Part shown: positions 15,853 through 20,612 of the stretch, one piece after another | Layout of the letters: each line of letters starts with the position of its first letter | Numbering within the stretch: the stretch's first letter is position 1 | Source: Nitrospina sp. | Lineage (GTDB): Bacteria; Nitrospinota; Nitrospinia; Nitrospinales; Nitrospinaceae | Assembly: GCA_004357435.1 (NCBI GenBank) | Contig: SMVS01000149.1 | Span: 1 to 20,612, forward strand | Direction of reading: 5' to 3' | DNA: 20,612 bases | Position numbers and translations under genes: made by a program | Notes under the pieces: model-generated | What the model was told of the DNA's origin: nothing | Database searches by the model: none | The model's input: only the letters and a program-made list of their open reading frames with translations

Positions 15853-16347
15853 ATGATTAAAGCCATCATCATTGGCGCCAAAAACCTGTTGATCGGTCTG
15901 AGCGTCACCTTCCGCAATATGCTGTCCAAACCGGTGACTATTTGTTACCCGGAAGTCAAACGGACCATGCCCGAGCGTTTCCGGGGACGGCATTTTCTGA
16001 CCCGCGACGAAAATGGGCTGGAAAAATGTATCGGTTGCAGTCTTTGTTCGATCAATTGTCCCGTCAATTGCATTCATGTGGTGTCCGCCGAGAATACCGA
16101 AGGAAATCGCATTTCCTCAGGTGAGCGCTACGCGGCGGTGTATGAAATCAACCTTCTACGCTGTATTTACTGTGGCTTCTGTGAAGAGGCCTGCCCGGTG
16201 GATGCAGTGGTTCTGCGCGAACATTACGAGTTGGCCGATTACGATCGGAAAAATTATATAGCAACAAAAGAGGATCTTTTGGTGTATCCCGAGCCCAATG
16301 AGTTTCGAGTGAATTTTTTGGGCAACACCAAGGTGGTCAACAAGTGA
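15853..16347 (+). CDS. nuoI: NADH-quinone oxidoreductase subunit I (N6a, N6b)
   Basis: NuoI (164 residues) is an 8Fe ferredoxin-like subunit linking N5/N4 electrons to N2. Cluster motifs are Cys59, 62, 65 and 69 (CIGCSLCSINCP) and Cys104, 107, 110 and 114 (CIYCGFCEEACP), with the conserved PVDA that follows. The N-terminal amphipathic helix (about 1-25) lies on the membrane surface in known structures. The ATG at 15853 has GAGGA (15841-15845) upstream, overlapping the nuoH stop. It is followed by the largest gap in the operon (148 nt). Confidence 0.96.
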   Translation: MIKAIIIGAKNLLIGLSVTFRNMLSKPVTICYPEVKRTMPERFRGRHFLTRDENGLEKCIGCSLCSINCPVNCIHVVSAENTEGNRISSGERYAAVYEINLLRCIYCGFCEEACPVDAVVLREHYELADYDRKNYIATKEDLLVYPEPNEFRVNFLGNTKVVNK

Positions 16348-16495
16348 CCTGTCTTCAGCGTGGAATTTTTTAATTTTGGATGGTTAGTGCCGATCATTGT
16401 TATTTTGCCGGGTACAAAAAACTGGACACTCCGGCGGAATTTCGTTTTTTGTTTAATGAACCCCCTGGGGGTTCCATGGATAGGGGACGTGCGAC
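16348..16495. other. nuoI-nuoJ spacer with strong palindrome
   Basis: This 148-nt non-coding gap is unusually large for the operon. All three plus frames are closed by stops and I see no family remnant. A perfect odd palindrome, GAACCCCC-T-GGGGGTTC, lies at 16458-16474, 21 nt before the nuoJ start. It is flanked on the left by T-rich sequence, so neither strand shows the hairpin-then-T-tract order of an intrinsic terminator. I found no convincing promoter hexamer pair. Confidence 0.5.
16458..16474. repeat. 17-nt perfect palindrome upstream of nuoJ
   Basis: Two 8-nt arms surround a single central T at 16466. As RNA it would form a GC-rich 7-bp stem with a CUG loop just before the nuoJ Shine-Dalgarno (GGGGA, 16483-16487). 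It could be a processing site, an attenuating structure, or a DNA-binding site for a dimeric regulator. Confidence 0.55.
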
Positions 16496-17086
16496 GTGTT
16501 TGAAATTTTGGAACAGGCTTGGGCTTTTAATTTAGACCGCGAAACGGTGTTCGGGTTGGTCGAACAGAGTTTTGTATTTGTGGTGGGGATGACGGCGATA
16601 CTGGCCAGCCTGGGGGTCATCTTATGTGCCTCGCCGATTTACAGTGCCCTGTATTTGATCGGCAACATGTGTTGTTTGGCTCTGCTGTTTCTGTTTTACA
16701 ACGCGGAGTTTCTGGCGGCAGTTCAGGTGGTGGTGTATGCCGGTGCGGTCATGATCCTGTTTCTGTTCATCATCGCCTTGCTGGGTGCCAAGAAAGAGGA
16801 ACGGGATTCTTCATTTGAAAAGCTGATGGGTATGGGGTTTGTTGCCCTTTTATTTTGTGAATTGCTGATGGCTCTCGGGGTGGGGTTCACCCGGCCGATG
16901 GAAGGGCAGGCCACAGAGGATGCGATTGCCACCGTGGGAAGCGCCAAAGCCATCGGCATGGAGTTGTTTTCCCATCATCTGATTCCCTTCGAGCTGGCTT
17001 CTTTTCTTCTTTTGGTGGCGGCGGTGGGAATCATCAGCCTGGCTAAATTTTCCTACCGGCCAATTAGAAAGCGAACGAGGGTGTGA
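16496..17086 (+). CDS. nuoJ: NADH-quinone oxidoreductase subunit J
   Basis: NuoJ (196 residues, five membrane helices) belongs to the central hydrophilic axis. The TM3 motif AEFLAAVQVVVYAGAVMILFLF (about 70-91), which makes the pi-bulge gating helix, and the last helix PFELASFLLLVAAVGIISL identify it. The start is a GTG at 16496, supported by GGGGA 8 nt upstream. This gives about 24 residues before the first membrane helix (EILEQAWAF, RETVFGLVEQ), an extension absent from the E. coli protein. An internal GTG (16547) could give a shorter form but has no good Shine-Dalgarno. The stop overlaps the nuoK start. Confidence 0.93.
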   Translation: MFEILEQAWAFNLDRETVFGLVEQSFVFVVGMTAILASLGVILCASPIYSALYLIGNMCCLALLFLFYNAEFLAAVQVVVYAGAVMILFLFIIALLGAKKEERDSSFEKLMGMGFVALLFCELLMALGVGFTRPMEGQATEDAIATVGSAKAIGMELFSHHLIPFELASFLLLVAAVGIISLAKFSYRPIRKRTRV

Positions 17087-17385
17087 TGGATACCGATTTT
17101 GTTCTTTTCGTCAGCGCGGCTATTTTTTCCATAGGAGCGGTGGGTTTTTTGATTCGAAAAAACCCTCTGGTGATGTTCATGTCGGTGGAGTTGATGTTGA
17201 ATTCTGTGAATCTTTTGCTGGTGGGATATTCCAAGGCTTTGGCTTCGTTGGATGGACAGATTTTTGCGCTCATCATCATGACGGTGGCGGCGGCTGAGGT
17301 GGTGGTGGGCCTGGCGATTATTCTCACCATCTTCCGTACCCGGCATGATTTGAATGTGGACCATATCAACGTATTGAAAGGATAA
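17086..17385 (+). CDS. nuoK: NADH-quinone oxidoreductase subunit K
   Basis: NuoK is 99 residues with three membrane helices and is related to MrpC. Both membrane glutamates needed for the proton path are present: Glu35 (MSVELMLNSVNL) and Glu71 (AAAEVVVGLAI). The ATG at 17086 overlaps the nuoJ stop (TGATG), with GAGG at 17077-17080 upstream; a GTG one codon earlier is possible but less likely. It stops 4 nt before the nuoL start. Ordinary length for the family. Confidence 0.95.
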   Translation: MDTDFVLFVSAAIFSIGAVGFLIRKNPLVMFMSVELMLNSVNLLLVGYSKALASLDGQIFALIIMTVAAAEVVVGLAIILTIFRTRHDLNVDHINVLKG

Positions 17386-17389
17386 CGAA

Positions 17390-19261
17390 TTGTTCGCTTA
17401 CTCCTGGCTCATACTCCTCCTTCCGATGGCGGGTTTTATCGGTTTGAGCTGGTGGGGCAACCGCCTGCCGCGCAGTGGCGTGGGCCTGGTCGGTTGTGGC
17501 TCCATCGGTGGCGCTTTTCTGGTGACGTTGGTGGTCCTCGCGGACATGCTCTTGCTGAGTCCCGACCAGAGAGTCGGTAATGTTGTGACTCTGTATCCCT
17601 GGATCGCCTCCCCGCATTTCCAATTGGATCTGGCGGTTCTCATTGATCCTTTGTCGGTATTCATGCTCCTCGTGGTGACGGGCGTGGGATTTTTGATTCA
17701 TGTCTATTCCATCGGTTACATGCAGGACGATCCCGAATACAGCCGGTTTTTTGCTTACATGAACCTGTTCATTTTCTCTATGTCCCTATTGGTGATGGCG
17801 GCGGATTTTTTCTTCCTCATCGTCGGCTGGGCGCTGGTGGGCCTAGCGTCTTATTTATTGATTGGGTTCTGGACTGAAAAAACCAGCGCCGTTCTGGCCG
17901 CGCGCAAAGCGTTTGTCATGAATGTGATTGGCGATGTCGGCATGGTGATCGCCGCATTTGTGGTGTTTCAGTATTTTGGTACGTTGAATTATGTCGATGT
18001 TTTTGCCAAAGCGTCGACCACCTTTTCACCCAACGACGATGGCGTGCTTCTCATCACCCTGTTACTGCTGGTCGGCGCCTTTGCCAAATCCGCGCAGGTG
18101 CCTCTGCACACCTGGCTTCCGGACGCCATGGAAGGACCGACTCCGGTCAGCGCTTTGATCCATGCGGCGACCATGGTCACCGCGGGCGTGTATCTGGTGG
18201 CCCGATGCAACTCACTCTTCATGCTGGCGCCTTACACCATGTACCTGGTGGCCGGCGTGGGCGTGTTCACCGCCATCTTTGCCGGCTCGATGGCGCTGGT
18301 CCAGTTCGACATCAAACGCGTCATCGCTTTTTCCACCATGAGTCAGATCGGTTATATGTTTCTGGCGGTGGGCGTGGGCGTGTTCAGCGCCGGTATGTTT
18401 CATTTGATGACGCATGCTTTTTTTAAAGCGTTGCTGTTCCTGGGGGCGGGAAGTGTGATCCACGCGCTGGGCGGTGAACAGGATATTCGGAAAATGGGCG
18501 GATTGCGGCATGCCATGCCGATCACGTTCTGGACATTTCTCGTCGCGGCACTGGCTTTATCCGGATTCCCCCTGACCGCGGGGTTCTTCAGCAAGGAATT
18601 GATCATCATGGAATCCTACCACGCCGAACTGGGGAATTTCCTGTTCTGGGGGCTGGCGGTGCTGGGAGCGGGCCTGACGGGATTTTATACATTCCGGTTA
18701 TTTTTTTACGTCTTCATGGGTTCGTCGAGAAGCCCCGGCGCGCATCCGCATGAGTCCCCCATGGTCATGACAGGCCCTCTGCTCATCTTGGGATCCCTTT
18801 CTCTGCTGGGTGGAGTTTTAGGCCCGTGGGCGCATGAGTTTTTGTCACCGGTATTCAGCGGCGTCATTCCGTTGCATCACGAAGACGCTCTTTTGGAATC
18901 CATTACGGTGGGAGTTGCTTTGGGCGGAATCGCGACTGCCGTGGCCCTGTTCATGACGGGAAAGGATCGATTGGATTTCGCCAAGCAAATGCTGGCTCCG
19001 GTGTACGATGTGCTCATTCATAAATATTATGTGGATGAGATTTATGATTTTTTCATCGTCAAACCCGTCAAGGCCGTGGGCGCCTTTATGGAAGAGCGGG
19101 CTGAAAAAGATGGCATTGATTTCGCCGTCGATCAGGTGGGGGCGCAGGTGCGGGAAGTGAGCCGCGGTATCAGCATTTGGCAATCGGGAAGTGTGCGGCT
19201 CTATGCCATGAACATGGTGGCGGGCCTGGTCACCATTTTGCTATTTGTGATCTTTTTGTGA
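17390..19261 (+). CDS. nuoL: NADH-quinone oxidoreductase subunit L, lacking the TM5 glutamate
   Basis: NuoL is the distal antiporter-like proton pump, here 623 residues with about 16 membrane helices and the C-terminal lateral helix. The start is a TTG at 17390, 4 nt after nuoK, supported by GAAAGGA upstream; no in-frame ATG would keep TM1. The TM7 lysine (Lys233, AFAKSAQVPLHTWLPDAM), the TM8 histidine (His258, LIHAATMVTAG) and the TM12 lysine (Lys402, AGFFSKE) are present. At the TM5 position of E. coli Glu144 (GWEGVGL) this protein reads GWALVGLASYLLIGFW, with Ala148. That is a one-base difference from Glu (GCG against GAG). The surrounding alignment has no gap, so this is substitution, not misalignment. 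The lateral-helix region has normal length (about 72 residues from YDFFIVKP to the end). Confidence 0.96.
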   Translation: MFAYSWLILLLPMAGFIGLSWWGNRLPRSGVGLVGCGSIGGAFLVTLVVLADMLLLSPDQRVGNVVTLYPWIASPHFQLDLAVLIDPLSVFMLLVVTGVGFLIHVYSIGYMQDDPEYSRFFAYMNLFIFSMSLLVMAADFFFLIVGWALVGLASYLLIGFWTEKTSAVLAARKAFVMNVIGDVGMVIAAFVVFQYFGTLNYVDVFAKASTTFSPNDDGVLLITLLLLVGAFAKSAQVPLHTWLPDAMEGPTPVSALIHAATMVTAGVYLVARCNSLFMLAPYTMYLVAGVGVFTAIFAGSMALVQFDIKRVIAFSTMSQIGYMFLAVGVGVFSAGMFHLMTHAFFKALLFLGAGSVIHALGGEQDIRKMGGLRHAMPITFWTFLVAALALSGFPLTAGFFSKELIIMESYHAELGNFLFWGLAVLGAGLTGFYTFRLFFYVFMGSSRSPGAHPHESPMVMTGPLLILGSLSLLGGVLGPWAHEFLSPVFSGVIPLHHEDALLESITVGVALGGIATAVALFMTGKDRLDFAKQMLAPVYDVLIHKYYVDEIYDFFIVKPVKAVGAFMEERAEKDGIDFAVDQVGAQVREVSRGISIWQSGSVRLYAMNMVAGLVTILLFVIFL

Positions 19262-19277
19262 TGGGAAAACCTGCAAC

Positions 19278-20612
19278 ATGTTGCTGACAGCGATCCTATT
19301 TCTGCCATTGGCGGGGGCATTTATCCTGATGCTTTTGCCGGAAAGCAACGAGTCTCTGTTGCGCAAAACGGCGATTCTGAGCGCCTCTTTGACTTTCCTG
19401 GCATCGTTGGTTTTGCTGTCTGGTTTTAATGAGGCCGCCCACGGGATGCAATTTGTCGATTCCGTTCTCTGGGTGTCCCCGTTGAATATTTATTACAGGG
19501 TGGGGGTGGACGGCATCAGCCTGTGGCTGGTGGTGCTCACCGCATTTTTAGGGGTGCTGGCGATCGTTTTCTCCACCGGCCCCATCAAAAACCTGAGATA
19601 TTTTCTGGCGCTGATCCTCATGCTGGAGGCCGGGACCCTCGGCGTATTTGTCGCGCTGGACACGATTTTGTTTTATGTGTTCTGGGAATTGATGCTGGTG
19701 CCGACTTATTTTCTTATCGGTTTGTGGGGCGAGGGACGGCGGGTGTATGCCACCACCAAGTTTGTCCTGTACACGCTGGTGGGCAGTTTGTTGATGCTGG
19801 TCGCCATCGTCTGGCTCACGATGGTGCATTATGAGGCCACCCACCAATTGACCTTCGATATCGAAACCCTGGTTCACACCCATATTCCCGATGACATTCA
19901 GATGTGGATGTTCGCGTTCTTTTTTCTGGCGTTTGCCATCAAGATTCCAATTTTTCCATTTCACAGTTGGTTGCCGCACGCCTATGTGGCCTGTCCCATT
20001 CCGGTGCTGATTCTTTTGACCGGAGCCATGTCCAAAACCGGCGCCTATGGTTTGATCCGGTTTTGCCTGCCCCTGTTTCCGGAAGCATTGGAAACCTGGG
20101 GAATTTGGATAGGCGCCATGGCCGCTGGCGGCATCGTTTACGGCGCTTGGATTGCGCTGGCGCAAAGAGACCTCAAAGCTTTGGTCGCTTATTCCAGTAT
20201 CAGTCATCTGGGCTTCATTGCTCTCGGTATCTTCGCGTTCAACGGTCAGGGCGTCGAAGGCAGTGTTCTGCAAATGGTGAACCACGGCATCATCGCTTCG
20301 GCACTGTTTATCATTGTTGGAATTTTAGAACAACGATTGGGCACCCGTAATCTGAACGATTTCCGTGGATTGAAAAAATCCATGCCTGTGCTGTATGGCA
20401 TGTTCATGCTCATTACGCTTGCCGCACTGGGATTGCCCGGTTTGAACGGGTTTGTCGGTGAATTTTTAATCCTGATGGGGGTGTGGACATCCCAAGCGCT
20501 GTCACAACTTTCCGCCATATTTGTTTTGATGGCTGGTCTGTCCATCGTGTTTGCTTCCATTTATATGTTGTTTATGTTTCAAGGCGCCATGAACGAAACT
20601 CCCCAGGGCCAC
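19278..20612 (+). CDS. nuoM: NADH-quinone oxidoreductase subunit M, partial at right edge
   Basis: The frame from the ATG at 19278 is open to the last base of the window (445 codons seen; about 50-80 are missing if length is typical). This antiporter-like pump of complex I has the TM5 glutamate Glu137 (FWELMLVPTYFLIGLWG), TM7 Lys222 (AFAIKIPIFPFHSWLP), TM8 Lys253 (GAMSKTGAYGLIRF) and TM12 Glu395 (LNGFVGEFLIL). It also has SSISHLGF and MVNHGIIASALF. The usual LPDAHxxAPT loop reads LPHAYVACPIP, with the aspartate replaced by His. It starts 16 nt after nuoL without a strong Shine-Dalgarno. Classification as NuoM rather than NuoN or an Mrp subunit rests on the TM5 and TM12 motifs and gene order. 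nuoN is expected beyond the edge. Confidence 0.92.
   Translation, partial: MLLTAILFLPLAGAFILMLLPESNESLLRKTAILSASLTFLASLVLLSGFNEAAHGMQFVDSVLWVSPLNIYYRVGVDGISLWLVVLTAFLGVLAIVFSTGPIKNLRYFLALILMLEAGTLGVFVALDTILFYVFWELMLVPTYFLIGLWGEGRRVYATTKFVLYTLVGSLLMLVAIVWLTMVHYEATHQLTFDIETLVHTHIPDDIQMWMFAFFFLAFAIKIPIFPFHSWLPHAYVACPIPVLILLTGAMSKTGAYGLIRFCLPLFPEALETWGIWIGAMAAGGIVYGAWIALAQRDLKALVAYSSISHLGFIALGIFAFNGQGVEGSVLQMVNHGIIASALFIIVGILEQRLGTRNLNDFRGLKKSMPVLYGMFMLITLAALGLPGLNGFVGEFLILMGVWTSQALSQLSAIFVLMAGLSIVFASIYMLFMFQGAMNETPQGH

Noticed and set aside
16423..16457. Internal promoter TGGACA/TTTAAT before nuoJ
   Set aside because: The hexamers are 23 nt apart, too far for a sigma70 promoter.
17390..20612. 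A four-pump (2M-type) complex I with duplicated NuoM
   Set aside because: Such complexes have a NuoL lateral helix lengthened to span the extra pump. Here NuoL is 623 residues and its C-terminal helix region has ordinary length, so the visible evidence argues against it. Sequence beyond 20612 would settle whether a second nuoM follows.
1..20612. Mobile elements, CRISPR arrays, toxin-antitoxin or phage-defence systems, tRNA or rRNA
   Set aside because: No transposase, recombinase, repeated spacer pattern, or conserved RNA gene sequence was seen on either strand. The PLD-like protein is the only gene faintly reminiscent of a defence effector, and nothing around it supports that.

Overview
The window is a piece of a bacterial chromosome, probably Gram-negative, with moderate to high GC coding sequence. 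It contains no mobile element, CRISPR array, rRNA or tRNA that I can see. The lineage cannot be fixed from sequence reading alone. The gene mix (complete bacterial-type complex I with an NADH module, a DUF4159/vWA membrane pair, an AsmA-like anchored protein) suggests a Nitrospinota, Nitrospirota or deltaproteobacterial-like organism; this is an impression, not a result.

Left part, minus strand (about 216-2816): three closely packed genes read leftward. They are a PhnW-type class V aminotransferase (2-aminoethylphosphonate:pyruvate transaminase family), an unrecognised 227-residue soluble protein 2 nt downstream, and an AsmA-like membrane-anchored protein behind a near-perfect Shine-Dalgarno. 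The last gene carries a one-base frameshift near its 3' end.

Centre left, plus strand (2978-7498): divergent from the aminotransferase is a two-gene unit, a secreted DUF4159 protein overlapping (ATGA) a 762-residue membrane protein with a von Willebrand A (MIDAS) domain and a glutamine-amidotransferase-like domain. After 127 nt comes a 445-residue membrane protein with a phospholipase-D/DUF5919-like domain and a C-terminal beta-sandwich.

Right part, plus strand (7907 to the edge): a canonical-order complex I (NADH:quinone oxidoreductase) operon, nuoA-B-C-D-E-F-G-H-I-J-K-L-M, with nuoM running off the right edge. A perfect TTGACA-17-TATAAT promoter lies about 165 nt upstream of nuoA, leaving a structured leader of about 157 nt that also holds a possible 12-codon leader ORF. 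A-B, B-C, D-E and J-K overlap; the others are spaced by 3-38 nt, except for a 148-nt gap with a strong palindrome between nuoI and nuoJ. NuoE/F/G form the NADH-oxidising module (FMN, N1a, N3, N1b, N5, N4 and the optional N7 site), NuoB/C/D/I carry electrons to quinone (N6a, N6b, N2), and NuoA/H/J/K/L/M form the proton-pumping membrane arm.

The observation most worth checking is in NuoL. The otherwise universal TM5 glutamate of the antiporter-like fold (Glu144 of E. coli NuoL) reads as alanine (residue 148, codon GCG at 17831-17833), while the TM7, TM8 and TM12 residues are intact. The adjacent NuoM keeps its pumping residues but has an atypical version of the conserved LPDAH loop.
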